Shown piece after piece: positions 43,249-52,622 of a stretch of 64,000 nucleotides of DNA. The notes beneath the pieces are model-generated. The model was not told where the DNA came from, ran no database searches, and worked only from the letters and a program-made list of their open reading frames with translations. Position 1 is the stretch's first letter, and each line of letters begins with the position of its first letter. Made by a program: the position numbers and the translations under genes. The stretch is from Bacillus cereus ATCC 14579 (GTDB lineage: Bacteria; Bacillota; Bacilli; Bacillales; Bacillaceae_G): the NCBI RefSeq assembly GCF_000007825.1, contig NC_004722.1, positions 5,058,001-5,122,000 of the forward strand. Reading direction: 5' to 3'.

Positions 43249-44574
43249 TTAACGCATAACAGAAACTTTTCTATTACAAATACTTTTTCTTCCCACCGAG
43301 TAATAATCTATCTTTTGTTTCTTAACATCTTCATCAGTATAACAATTTCTCCCATCAAATAAAATAGGCTCCCTCATAAGTTGTACGTACTTTTCTAACG
43401 GATAAGTTTGAATATCTTCCCATTCTGTTACGATAAAAACCGCACTCGCATCTCTAATCGATTCATCTATACATCTACTATATTGTATAGCATCTCCAAA
43501 TATATTTTTTACATATTGAATTGCTTTTGGGTCGTAAAGAACAATTTCTGCACCTATATTAAGTAATGCTTCTATTATAATAAGAGATGATGCCTCTCTA
43601 ATATCATCCGTATTCGGTTTAAAGGATGCGCCAAGAACTGCAATCCGCTTTTTACTCATGTTCATAACTTTTTTCGCTTTTTCAATCAATAGCAGCTGTT
43701 GCTTATTATTTACTTCAATAACCGCTTTTAACAAACGAAAATCATGAGCAACATTTCCCGCAATTTGCACCAGCGCTTTCGTATCTTTCGGAAAACACGA
43801 CCCTCCGTAGCCAATGCCCGCATTTAAAAAAGATGCACCAATTCTCTTATCCATTCCCATCCCTTTGGCAACATCCAATACATTCGCGCCTACCTTCTCA
43901 CATATATTTGAAATTTCATTAATGAAACTAATCTTTGTAGCTAAAAAGGCATTCGACGCGTATTTAATCATCTCTGCACTTTTAATATCTGTAACATACG
44001 TTTCTAAACATAATTCACTATACAAACTCTCTACTCTTCTTGCTACTTCCTCGCTATCCGCTCCAATTACAATACGATCTCCATGAAAGAAATCATAAAT
44101 ACCTGAACCTTCACGCAAAAACTCTGGATTCGATACGATATGTACTGTATGCCTCCCTTTTAACTTCTCCTCAATCCATCCCTTCATTACATCATTTGTA
44201 CCTACTGGAACTGTACTTTTCGTAACAACAATAATATCGTTCGTCGCGTATAATCCAATATCGTTACAAGCACTCTGAATATACGTTAAATCTGCCGTCC
44301 CATCTAATAAAGGTGGTGTTCCAACTGCAATAAATATAAACTCTACATCATCAAATGCCTCTTCTTTATTTGATGTAAAAATTAAAGCATTATTCTCATA
44401 TGCATAATTTATTAATTCATGTAATCTAACCTCATAAATAGGTAAATCCCCTTGTTTTATCCGTTCAATTTTTTCATCATCTATATCAAAACATGTAACT
44501 GAATGCCCTAATTTTGCCAATCCTACTCCTGTAATCAATCCAACATATCCAGTACCTACTATCGTAATTTTCAT
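43249..44574 (-). CDS. ugd: UDP-glucose 6-dehydrogenase
   Basis: A 441-residue NAD-dependent enzyme converting UDP-glucose to UDP-glucuronate. N-terminal GTGYVGLITGVGLAKLGH (Rossmann), VGTPPLLDG, PVGT, and the active-site block GYGGSCFPKDTKAL with catalytic Cys near residue 262; C-terminal domain has LGASFKPNTDDIREASS. It is similar to TuaD, which makes the precursor for teichuronic acid. It lies 74 bp upstream of mnaA and is probably cotranscribed with it. Confidence 0.92.
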   Translation of the reverse strand: MKITIVGTGYVGLITGVGLAKLGHSVTCFDIDDEKIERIKQGDLPIYEVRLHELINYAYENNALIFTSNKEEAFDDVEFIFIAVGTPPLLDGTADLTYIQSACNDIGLYATNDIIVVTKSTVPVGTNDVMKGWIEEKLKGRHTVHIVSNPEFLREGSGIYDFFHGDRIVIGADSEEVARRVESLYSELCLETYVTDIKSAEMIKYASNAFLATKISFINEISNICEKVGANVLDVAKGMGMDKRIGASFLNAGIGYGGSCFPKDTKALVQIAGNVAHDFRLLKAVIEVNNKQQLLLIEKAKKVMNMSKKRIAVLGASFKPNTDDIREASSLIIIEALLNIGAEIVLYDPKAIQYVKNIFGDAIQYSRCIDESIRDASAVFIVTEWEDIQTYPLEKYVQLMREPILFDGRNCYTDEDVKKQKIDYYSVGRKSICNRKVSVMR

Positions 44575-45108
44575 TTCTTTTTCGCACAGGAATTTACAAT
44601 AGAAAAGATATGAAATATAGAACTCTCCCTGCGCTTCCCCCTCTCATATTAAAAATGAGAAAACCCTTTTCCTTTTTCATTATATGAATTACTTCTCTTA
44701 TTTTTTTTAAAGTTTTTGTAAAATTAAATGCACTATAAAGTAAAACTTAATCAGTAAGAATGAGGCTGCCAGTTTACGCGTAATAAATTCCCACATTTTA
44801 ACACGAGACTTACTCATTTCTACGTGCAACACTTATAATACTGAAATAAAAGTATTCACTATCGAAGAAAAAGAGAAAATGTCACATTCCGAAGTCCAGT
44901 ACGATTAACCTTCTTATATGATTCAACATTCTATATACAATTGTCATATATTTTATTCGCTTCCATTAACCGTAAAAAGAAAAAAAGATTGAATTCTAAT
45001 CTTTTTGTGATACCATATGTTATGAGCCTGTAAACAAACATCATAATTTTCAGATAAATATATTTTCAAAAAAAAAAATTACGTTAGACTATAAAGGGTG
45101 GGGTATTA
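44575..45108. other. Intergenic region between ugd and tagO
   Basis: 534 bp between two divergent genes, presumably holding both promoters. It is AT-rich. Hairpins are visible at 44643-44660 (CTCAT/ATGAG) and 44982-45006 (AAAAAGATT/AATCTTTTT). I see no ribosome binding site with a credible frame and no known riboswitch or RNA gene. Confidence 0.5.
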
Positions 45109-46182
45109 ATGGACTCACAAGTGATTTATGCCATTTTGGCATCTTTCATCACTGTACTTGTCGTTACTCCTTTAGTTATTAAATTAGCTTTTAAAATAGG
45201 AGCGACAGATAAGCCAAACGCACGTAAAGTGCACCAAAAGATTATGCCACGTCTTGGCGGGTTAGCAATATTTATTGGTGTAGCTGTAGGATTTGTTGTC
45301 GGTGGCTTATATGAGCAAAGAATGTTATCGATAACGCTAGGTGCAATTATCATTGTAATCATCGGAATTTTAGATGATATGTACGAGTTATCTGCGAGAG
45401 TAAAATTCGGTGGACAACTGTTAGTTGCCATTATGATTGTAAAAAGTGGATTATTAGTGCAAGTATTATATATCCCATTCATTGGGGATACTGAACTTGG
45501 ATGGCTTGCTTATCCAATTACAGTATTTTGGCTTGTAGGTATTACGAATGCAATCAACTTAATTGACGGCTTAGATGGATTATCTGCTGGGATTTCATCT
45601 ATCGTACTTGCAACGCTAGCATATATGGCCTTCACTAGCCCATGGGGTACTGGAACAGCTATTATCTTGCCACTTGCATTAATTATATTAGCAAGTACAA
45701 TTGGATTTTTATTCTACAACTTCCATCCAGCAAAAATTTTCATGGGAGATACAGGAGCACTATTTTTAGGATACTGTATTTCTGTTATATCGTTACTTGG
45801 ATTATACAAAAGTGTAACGTTATTCAGTTTTATCGTTCCAATTATCATTTTAGGTGTACCTATATTTGATACGATATTTGCAATCATCCGTCGTATCGTA
45901 AATAAAAAACCTATTTCAGCACCAGATAAATCGCATTTACATCACCGCTTACTTGCAATGGGATTCTCTCATCGCAAAACGGTACTAATTATATACGCAT
46001 TCGGTATTTTCTTTAGTGTAAATGCCATTATTTTTACTACTGCAACGTTATGGTTATCCATTATTCTTCTTTTCGCTTTGATTTTCTTCACAGAAATCAT
46101 CGCTGAAATAATCGGGCTTGTACATGAACGCTACAAACCAATCATTTCCTTTTATAAAAAAGTGAAAAAACGCGAAGACTAA
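45109..46182 (+). CDS. tagO: Undecaprenyl-phosphate GlcNAc-1-phosphate transferase TagO
   Basis: A 357-residue polytopic MraY/WecA-family enzyme with about ten helices. Signature sequences: RKVHQKIMPRLGG, the DDMYELS acidic pair, NAINLIDGLDGLSAGI, FLFYNFHPAKIFMGDTGALFLG, and HLHHRLL. It transfers GlcNAc-1-P from UDP-GlcNAc to undecaprenyl phosphate, the first step of wall teichoic acid or secondary wall polymer synthesis. The downstream deacetylase at 46382 and the upstream LCP/mnaA genes fit that pathway. The ATG at 45109 has GGTGGGG upstream. Confidence 0.93.
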   Translation: MDSQVIYAILASFITVLVVTPLVIKLAFKIGATDKPNARKVHQKIMPRLGGLAIFIGVAVGFVVGGLYEQRMLSITLGAIIIVIIGILDDMYELSARVKFGGQLLVAIMIVKSGLLVQVLYIPFIGDTELGWLAYPITVFWLVGITNAINLIDGLDGLSAGISSIVLATLAYMAFTSPWGTGTAIILPLALIILASTIGFLFYNFHPAKIFMGDTGALFLGYCISVISLLGLYKSVTLFSFIVPIIILGVPIFDTIFAIIRRIVNKKPISAPDKSHLHHRLLAMGFSHRKTVLIIYAFGIFFSVNAIIFTTATLWLSIILLFALIFFTEIIAEIIGLVHERYKPIISFYKKVKKRED

Positions 46183-46215
46183 TTGTAGTATAGCCTTTTC
46201 AATTATGAAATATTC

Positions 46216-46256
46216 AAATAGCATCCTCTTTCTTATAAGAGGATGCTATTTTTTAT
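46216..46256 (+). terminator. Terminator of tagO
   Basis: AAATAGCATCCTCTT pairs perfectly with AAGAGGATGCTATTT (15 bp, 6-nt loop) followed by T-rich sequence, about 35 bp after the tagO stop. Confidence 0.85.
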
Positions 46257-46381
46257 TCTCATTTTATATTTCCAAAATATAGATTGTTTGAGAGTTCCTC
46301 TATTGGAGAAAGATATACATAATAAGAAAAGTATCAAGTTTTCTTTTTTACATCTTGATTGTCAAACTGAGGGTGAATGTT

Positions 46382-47119
46382 ATGATCAAGCGAGTATTTC
46401 AATGTATTATTTTATTTTTAACGATTACTATGTACGTATCATCTAATACTGAAGCAACAACTGTTATTCCTGCTGAATATCATCCAAATACTGAAACAAC
46501 TTCTCCTACACAAAAAATTGCGTACTTAACATTTGATGACGGTCCAAACAAATATACTACACAAATTTTAAACATCTTAAAAGAAAAGAACGGAAAAGCA
46601 ACTTTCTTTGTTATTGGTGGAAAAGTACCACATTATAAAAAGACAATGCAACGATTAATTAAAGACGGACATTATATCGGACTTCACAGTATGTCACATG
46701 ATGTAAAACGCCTTTACACTGGTGACCCTTCCACTTTAATTGCAGAAATGGAGCAAACACAAAGCATTGTCCAGCAAGTTACGAAATTAAATACACATCT
46801 CGTTCGCGTTCCATATGGTAGTATGCCTTATTTAAAGAAGAATTACCGTGACGCACTTGTATCGGCCCAGTATAAAATGTGGGATTGGACGATCGATACA
46901 TACGACTGGAAAAGCTATGACAATCCTTCTGCCATACTCGAAAGAGTACGTAATCAAAGTGATGAACAAGTCGAAGTCATTTTAATGCATGATTCGAGTG
47001 TAACCGTACAAATACTGCCAAAAGTAATTGATTACTTACAGTCACAAGGATACAAACTTCTTCCCTATAATCCTTCTTCTCATCTCAAGGTAAATTTTTG
47101 GAAAGACACAAGATTGTAA
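46382..47119 (+). CDS. Secreted polysaccharide deacetylase
   Basis: A 245-residue protein from the ATG at 46382, with GAGGGTGA upstream. A short signal or anchor (VFQCIILFLTITMYVSS) precedes a NodB domain: TFDDGP (catalytic Asp), HSMSH (metal-binding histidines), RVPYGS, DWTIDTYDW and LMHD. This set fits a metal-dependent N-deacetylase of GlcNAc or MurNAc in peptidoglycan or polymers. Bacillus cereus-group strains have many such enzymes; which one cannot be fixed. It is monocistronic, with a terminator at 47118. Confidence 0.85.
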   Translation: MIKRVFQCIILFLTITMYVSSNTEATTVIPAEYHPNTETTSPTQKIAYLTFDDGPNKYTTQILNILKEKNGKATFFVIGGKVPHYKKTMQRLIKDGHYIGLHSMSHDVKRLYTGDPSTLIAEMEQTQSIVQQVTKLNTHLVRVPYGSMPYLKKNYRDALVSAQYKMWDWTIDTYDWKSYDNPSAILERVRNQSDEQVEVILMHDSSVTVQILPKVIDYLQSQGYKLLPYNPSSHLKVNFWKDTRL

Positions 47120-47156
47120 CAGCTTTAGTGCCTATGTGCTAAAGCTGTTTTATTTT
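47118..47156 (+). terminator. Terminator of polysaccharide deacetylase gene
   Basis: AACAGCTTTAG and CTAAAGCTGTT form an 11-bp perfect stem with a 10-nt loop followed by TTATTTTT. Confidence 0.82.
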
Positions 47157-47223
47157 TCTCTTCCCACCCTTCCCATTTTTGTGTAAAATTTTAAATAGTG
47201 ATGAAGTTTCGAGGTGAATAGAA

Positions 47224-49899
47224 ATGAAACGAATAGATCTCATTTTTAACGCAATACAAAAAGGCAATTATACAGAAGGTGTAACCGCATCAGAACTCGC
47301 TACATTTCTGCAACTAGATCGCGCCAATGTAAGTAGCGATTTAAACAAACTTGTAAAAGATAAACGTTTATTAAAAACAAATACGCGACCTGTTCGTTTT
47401 TACATAGAAACGAACACTTCGTTGGAAACGCATTCAAAAGGCATAACTTCATTAGATACATTTGCAATTGAAAATACGAGCCTTAAAATTGCAATTGAAA
47501 AAGCGAAAGCTTCTATTCTCTATCCTCCAAACGGTATGCATACTTTACTACTGGGAGAAACAGGGGTCGGAAAGTCTATGTTTGCTTCTTTAATGCACGA
47601 ATATGCAATTGAAGTTGAACAGCTTCCCAAAGATGCACCATTTATCGTCTTTAACTGTGCTGATTATGCAAATAATCCCCAGTTACTACTCGGGCAATTA
47701 TTTGGGATTAAAAAAGGAGCTTATACAGGAGCAAGTGATCAAAAAGGGTTAATTGAAAAAGCACATGAAGGAATTCTTTTCTTAGATGAAGTACATCGCC
47801 TGCCTCCAGAGGGACAAGAAATGCTTTTCACCTTTATTGACCGCGGAGTATACCGCCGCCTTGGAGAAACAGAGAACGAACGTAAAGCACAAGTATTAAT
47901 CATTACTGCAACAACAGAAGAACCAAATTCATTTTTATTAAAAACATTTACAAGACGTATACCGATGACTGTTACGCTGCCACCACTTCGTGAGCGTACA
48001 CATAAAGAGCGCTTTGCTTTACTACAGCTATTTTTCACAAATGAAGCAATTCGTCTGCGAAAAGACATTCACGTTAGCCCAAATGCAATGCGTGCTTTCG
48101 TCTTTTACAATTGTCCCAATAACATCGGTCAATTAAAAACAGATGTTCAAATTGCATGTGCGAAAGCCTATTCTGATTTGGTCACAAAGAAACGTGATTC
48201 TGTCTATGTTTCAAGTACAGATTTACCTTGGTATATGAAAGAAGGGTTGTTCATTGAAAGAAAGAGCCGTCACTTATACCAAATACCAAATGAAACATTT
48301 GTATTTACAGGTGAGGAAGGTTGGAGTAATCATAAAACAGAAAATGAAAAACGCTCTTCTATTTACGATTATATTGATTATAAATACGAAGAACTTCAAG
48401 CACGTGGTATTGAAGAGGAAGAATTAGAATTACTAATAGAAAATGATGTTCAAAGCTTTTTCGTACAATATTTTAACCAAATATCCAAAAAAACAAGCCA
48501 TGAAAATGTTTTTAAAATTGTGGATCGTAATATCGTTTCCGTATGTGAAAAAATAGCGGAACTTGCTGAAAAGCATTTATCTAAGACGTTTGATGAAAAA
48601 GTATTTCTTGCTTTAAGTTTACATGTACAGACAACTCTACAACGTTTACAGAGCGGAAAACAAATACATCACCCACAATTAAATCAAATTCGTACGAAAT
48701 ATAAAGAAGCTTTTTCCGTAGCTATGCAATGCATTCAACTACTGGAGGAAGAATTACAAATAACAATGCCTATTGATGAAGCTGGCTTTTTAACAATGTT
48801 CTTCGTTGTTGATCCAATTCCTGCCTCACAAACAGAAGTAAAAGTATTAATATTAGCACACGGTAATGGCATCGCAACTGAAATGGCAAACGTTGCAAAC
48901 GAACTTCTCGGTATTGAGGAAGTAACCGGTATTGATATGCCGTTACACGAATCACCGAAAGATTTCTTGGAACGTGTGAAAGTGTATATGAAAACACTAC
49001 AAAATGTAAATGGGCTTCTCTTACTTGTCGATATGGGGTCACTTGCTTATATCGGTGACATATTAGAAACTGAGTTCAAAATCCCTGTACGTGTTCTCTC
49101 GATGACGAGCACACCACATGCACTAGAAGCAGCTCGAAAAGCTCAGCTCGGTTATTCATTAGATGCGCTGTATGAAACAGTAAAAAATTTAACACCGTTT
49201 TACTTAAACGTACAAGAAGAAAAGAAAAAACCTCTCTCTCCAATGAAATCTGTTATTTTAACAGCTTGTTTAACTGGTGAAGGAAGTGCTTTAGCTATTC
49301 AAAAAATGTTAGAGAACTATTTACGATTTGATAAAGACTTAATTGAAATTATTCCGATTAGTATCGTCCATGAAAAAGATTTAACGAAAATGATCGAGAA
49401 CATAAAAAAAGAGCGTAATATCATTTGTATCGTCACGAATTTCGATGTGCAAGTGCCGTGCTTAACATATCATTTCCAAGACATCGTAAACTACACAGCA
49501 ATTCAGCCCATTCAAGAATTAATTACGTATGAAGAAACATATGCAAAAATGGCGGATATTCTTGAACAACAAATGCAGCGTAACGATGGGGCATTACTTA
49601 TTAAAACAATTCGTTACGCATTAAATACAATTCAAGAATTAATTTCCTTACAGCTAACTCCTGATAGCTTAATGGGGGTTATTCTGCATATGAGCTGTAT
49701 GGTTGACCGTCTTCAAAAAGGAGAAAGCCTTCTTCCTCACCCTGATAAAGAGAAAAGAAGACAAGATGAATACTGGATGTATATGAAAGTAAAAAAAGCA
49801 TTGCAACCGATTGAAAATACATTTGAAATACAAATACCTGATGACGAAGTATTTTACGTTATGGACTTCTTTATTAAAAATCAGCCTGTTAAAAATTAA
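47224..49899 (+). CDS. LevR-type sigma-54-dependent PTS-regulated activator
   Basis: An 891-residue modular regulator. Winged HTH (about 1-60), AAA+ sigma-54 interaction domain (about 80-330) with P-loop GETGVGKS at 111-118, GAYTGA at 165-170 (F to Y variant of GAFTGA), and Walker B ILFLDEVH at 184-191. PRD1 lies at about 430-530, an EIIA-Man domain with LAHGNG (H546) at about 540-670, an EIIB-like region and PRD2 (about 785-885). PRD and EII phosphorylation couple activity to sugar uptake. Closest described relatives are LevR and ManR. The -24/-12 promoter of the celABC-type operon at 56153 is a likely target. Confidence 0.9.
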   Translation: MKRIDLIFNAIQKGNYTEGVTASELATFLQLDRANVSSDLNKLVKDKRLLKTNTRPVRFYIETNTSLETHSKGITSLDTFAIENTSLKIAIEKAKASILYPPNGMHTLLLGETGVGKSMFASLMHEYAIEVEQLPKDAPFIVFNCADYANNPQLLLGQLFGIKKGAYTGASDQKGLIEKAHEGILFLDEVHRLPPEGQEMLFTFIDRGVYRRLGETENERKAQVLIITATTEEPNSFLLKTFTRRIPMTVTLPPLRERTHKERFALLQLFFTNEAIRLRKDIHVSPNAMRAFVFYNCPNNIGQLKTDVQIACAKAYSDLVTKKRDSVYVSSTDLPWYMKEGLFIERKSRHLYQIPNETFVFTGEEGWSNHKTENEKRSSIYDYIDYKYEELQARGIEEEELELLIENDVQSFFVQYFNQISKKTSHENVFKIVDRNIVSVCEKIAELAEKHLSKTFDEKVFLALSLHVQTTLQRLQSGKQIHHPQLNQIRTKYKEAFSVAMQCIQLLEEELQITMPIDEAGFLTMFFVVDPIPASQTEVKVLILAHGNGIATEMANVANELLGIEEVTGIDMPLHESPKDFLERVKVYMKTLQNVNGLLLLVDMGSLAYIGDILETEFKIPVRVLSMTSTPHALEAARKAQLGYSLDALYETVKNLTPFYLNVQEEKKKPLSPMKSVILTACLTGEGSALAIQKMLENYLRFDKDLIEIIPISIVHEKDLTKMIENIKKERNIICIVTNFDVQVPCLTYHFQDIVNYTAIQPIQELITYEETYAKMADILEQQMQRNDGALLIKTIRYALNTIQELISLQLTPDSLMGVILHMSCMVDRLQKGESLLPHPDKEKRRQDEYWMYMKVKKALQPIENTFEIQIPDDEVFYVMDFFIKNQPVKN

Positions 49900-49916
49900 T
49901 TGAGGCCGTTTTTAAA

Positions 49917-49972
49917 AATATCGACCGTAACGTGAGTTATATCGGCGATTTTCAAAACATATCGATTTACCG
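49917..49972. repeat. Degenerate copy of 40-bp repeat, cluster C
   Basis: Contains ATATCGACC, TTATATCGGCGATTTTC and CATATCGA, spaced like cluster A (13346), intergenic between the LevR-like gene and the CHRD gene terminator. Confidence 0.6.
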
Positions 49973-50008
49973 ACAATAATCGCTAAAACTAGCACCTTAT
50001 ATAATGAG

Positions 50009-50040
50009 AAAAGGCTGTTCCAACATATGGACAGCCTTTT
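50009..50040 (-). terminator. Terminator of CHRD gene
   Basis: AAAAGGCTGTTCC pairs with GGACAGCCTTTT (one bulge) around a short loop; a T-run follows on both strands. It may also end the LevR-like transcript on the plus strand. Confidence 0.72.
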
Positions 50041-50043
50041 CAT

Positions 50044-50457
50044 CTACTTCTTTACTTTTCTAACTCGCCCTCTTATTTCTCCTCTTTTTTGTGATTTCGT
50101 ATGGACATTAACATATACATTTGCTTGAATAATTTCTTGAAGTAAATGTACAAATGATTTCCCTTGTAAAGGTCCCTCAAAATCCTCTACATTCACTACA
50201 CCAGTAATACTTCCCTCGTTCAAACTAATCCCTTGCTCCAGTGGACCATACAAATATAAAACAACAGGACCAATTTGAGTAGACTTCCCTAAATGAATTT
50301 GACACGATGTAACCTTTTCTATATTTTTTAGTATTACTCTGTAATGCAATTTCGTTAAATCATCACTAAAAATAAACTCTGCTACCCCAAAAGCTTCTGT
50401 ATTTACAGGAGGCACTTCCCTCTTACCTGTTAACCTGGCAAAGAAATGTGTTGTCAT
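50044..50457 (-). CDS. CHRD-domain protein
   Basis: A 137-residue protein with no signal peptide. The chordin-like CHRD fold is recognised by FFARLTGKREVPPVNTEAFGVAEFIFS, LHYRVILKNIEKVTSCQIHLG, GPVVLYLYG and the closing VYVNVHTKSQKRGEIRGRV. CHRD proteins in bacilli are small beta-rich proteins of unknown function, some tied to the spore surface. It lies alone between the LevR-like activator and chrA and has its own terminator. Confidence 0.8.
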   Translation of the reverse strand: MTTHFFARLTGKREVPPVNTEAFGVAEFIFSDDLTKLHYRVILKNIEKVTSCQIHLGKSTQIGPVVLYLYGPLEQGISLNEGSITGVVNVEDFEGPLQGKSFVHLLQEIIQANVYVNVHTKSQKRGEIRGRVRKVKK

Positions 50458-50645
50458 AAGGCATTCTCCTTATATAAATTTCCCAGCACTACTTCTACTA
50501 CTTTATGGTTTAGACATAATCATTTATGACTTTTTCAATTTTTAATTACAAAGAAAAGATTCACAAAATCTTTACATTAAAATCGTTCCTGTAGATTGAA
50601 AGTCTCTTGTATAATGCACATAGAAAAACATTATAGGAGGTTATT

Positions 50646-51827
50646 TTGAAAAAAAACAAACACATCTTTCACACATTATTAGAGATTTTTCTCGTCTCAT
50701 TTAAATTAGGACTTACTTCATTCGGCGGTCCTGTCGCTCATCTCGGCTATTTTCACCACGAATACGTGCAAAAAAGAAAATGGATGGATGAACGAAGCTA
50801 TGGAGATTTAGTAGCGCTATGTCAATTCCTTCCTGGTCCTGCCAGCAGTCAAGTCGGTATGGGGGTTGGATTATTAAGAGGCGGACTATTAGGAGCTATT
50901 ATTTCATGGATTGGATTCACTTTACCGTCTGTACTTGTTTTGGTTTTCTTCGCCTCATTCCTTAATCAGTTCGATCTTGGAAGTGCTGGCTGGATTCATG
51001 GACTAAAACTTGTAGCAGTAGCTATTGTCGCTCATGCCATATGGGGAATGGCGCGAAAGTTAACTCCAGATCGCAACCGTGCGACGATTGCGATTGTAAC
51101 TGCCGCAATTGCCTTATTATGGCCAAGTAGTTGGACACAAGTCATCCTTATTATAATATGTGGCTTTATCGGCTGGTTTTTATATCGCAACCAACCAATT
51201 AGCCAATCACAAAATATAAAAGTACCTATTTCAAAAAAGATAGCAGTTTCTTGTCTCGTCTTATTCTTTGGACTATTACTGCTGCTACCGATATTAAGAC
51301 CGTTTTCTTATTACATCGCTTTATTTGATAGTTTCTATCGTTCTGGCGCACTTGTATTTGGAGGAGGACACGTCGTGCTGCCCCTTCTTGAAGGTGAGTT
51401 CGTACAAAACGGAATGATGACGAAAGAACAGTTCCTAGCTGGATACGGATTAACACAAGCAGTACCAGGACCACTATTTACATTCGCCTCTTATATAGGA
51501 GCAGTATTAAACGGGACGCTTGGGGCAACACTCGCAACAATTGCGATTTTCCTCCCTGCTTTCTTACTCGTTATTGGTGTTTTACCATTTTGGAACAGTG
51601 TGAGAAAAATATCATTCATACAAGGCGCACTACTTGGTGTTAACGCCGCAGTTGTTGGTATTTTAATTGCCGCTTTTTACGATCCTATTTGGACGAGTAC
51701 AGTTATAAATGCTTCAGATTTCGTTTTCGCTTCGCTTCTTTTTTGCTTACTAGCTTTTTGGAAAACACCACCTTGGGTTATCGTTATACTGGGAGCCTTT
51801 GGCGGATATATTCTGTCCATTTTATAA
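50646..51827 (+). CDS. chrA: Chromate transporter ChrA (long-chain form)
   Basis: A 393-residue protein with ten to twelve hydrophobic helices in two homologous halves. The N-terminal half carries GLTSFGGPVAHLGYFHHEYV, WMDERSYGDLVALCQFLPGPASSQVG; the second repeats GALVFGGGHVVLPLLEGEFV and TQAVPGPLFTFASYIGA, which are the CHR family marks. It is proposed to pump chromate out in exchange with sulfate. Start TTG at 50646 with AGGAGG 5 bases upstream. It is convergent with chbG across a bidirectional terminator. Confidence 0.9.
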   Translation: MKKNKHIFHTLLEIFLVSFKLGLTSFGGPVAHLGYFHHEYVQKRKWMDERSYGDLVALCQFLPGPASSQVGMGVGLLRGGLLGAIISWIGFTLPSVLVLVFFASFLNQFDLGSAGWIHGLKLVAVAIVAHAIWGMARKLTPDRNRATIAIVTAAIALLWPSSWTQVILIIICGFIGWFLYRNQPISQSQNIKVPISKKIAVSCLVLFFGLLLLLPILRPFSYYIALFDSFYRSGALVFGGGHVVLPLLEGEFVQNGMMTKEQFLAGYGLTQAVPGPLFTFASYIGAVLNGTLGATLATIAIFLPAFLLVIGVLPFWNSVRKISFIQGALLGVNAAVVGILIAAFYDPIWTSTVINASDFVFASLLFCLLAFWKTPPWVIVILGAFGGYILSIL

Positions 51828-51829
51828 AT

Positions 51830-51863
51830 AAAAAACGACGGCATGATGTAGCCGTCGTTTTTT
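51830..51863. terminator. Bidirectional terminator between chrA and chbG
   Basis: AAAAAACGACGGC and GCCGTCGTTTTTT form a perfect 13-bp stem with an 8-nt loop flanked by A and T runs, serving both convergent genes. Confidence 0.85.
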
Positions 51864-51866
51864 CTA

Positions 51867-52574
51867 TTAAAACTTCACAAGCTCTATGCCTTCTGGCAAC
51901 TCACTCTCTGTTAAAATACGCAATTCCTTCACACGATCCATTACGTAAGAAGAACGCTTCACAAGCTCTGGATCAATATATGCTGGATGAACCATAATTT
52001 CTACCGTTTGTTCACCTTGTACTCTTTCTTTTAACTTCACAAAGTAATCTTCCGTCACACCATCCGCATAAAAATCACTGTAAAACACATCAGAAAATGG
52101 ATGCACCGCTCTATCTTCCTCACAACGACGAATCGGAACATTATATTTAGCCGCTAATCTCTCAAGAACATCATGTAAGATCGGTAAACCATGCACATGA
52201 TGATGACTATCTAAATGAGTTGGTGTTAATCCGTAAGATAAAAACTTCTCAATTTGAGCAGTCCATTCTCTCTCAACTTCTTCTGGATTTATATTCCCTT
52301 CCCTTACAACACTTTGTTTATGAAACGATCCGTTTTCCCCTACGAGTGACGGTACATCCTTTAACAGTGGTTCTCCTGCCGTTAATACGAGATGTACGCC
52401 TACTCCGAGTAGGTTGTACTCTTTCGCTAAGCGTACCGCATGCTCTGTTCCTGGCATATTCATCATCATCGTCGTTGAATTTACAAGTCCATTTATATGC
52501 CCATCAATAATGCCGTAATTTGTACCTTCTGTAAGACCGAAATCATCTGCATTTACAATTAACTTAATCATCAT
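51867..52574 (-). CDS. chbG: ChbG/YdjC-type carbohydrate deacetylase
   Basis: A 235-residue protein with the YdjC fold: N-terminal VNADDFGLTEGTNYGII (metal-binding Asp pair), GVGVHLVLTAGEPLL (His), HLDSHHHVHGLP and the VHPAYIDPE loop. ChbG removes one acetyl from phosphorylated chitobiose or cellobiose-type N-acetyl sugars, needed before the 6-phospho-glycosidase in the E. coli chitobiose pathway. Last gene of PTS operon 1, 46 bp after the GH4 gene, separated from it by a hairpin. AGGAGG precedes ATG 52574. Confidence 0.85.
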   Translation of the reverse strand: MMIKLIVNADDFGLTEGTNYGIIDGHINGLVNSTTMMMNMPGTEHAVRLAKEYNLLGVGVHLVLTAGEPLLKDVPSLVGENGSFHKQSVVREGNINPEEVEREWTAQIEKFLSYGLTPTHLDSHHHVHGLPILHDVLERLAAKYNVPIRRCEEDRAVHPFSDVFYSDFYADGVTEDYFVKLKERVQGEQTVEIMVHPAYIDPELVKRSSYVMDRVKELRILTESELPEGIELVKF

Positions 52575-52594
52575 AATACCTCCTAATAGAATAA

Positions 52595-52622
52595 AAAAAG
52601 CGGGCTAAATAGCGCCGCTTTT
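52595..52622 (-). terminator. Hairpin between GH4 gene and chbG
   Basis: On the minus strand AAAAGCGG pairs with CCGCTTTT around a CG-rich inner stem; a T-run of seven follows. It probably reduces chbG expression rather than separating it fully. Confidence 0.6.

Noticed and set aside
44575..45108. Riboswitch or RNA gene between ugd and tagO
   Set aside because: Only short AT-rich hairpins were seen and no conserved riboswitch core.
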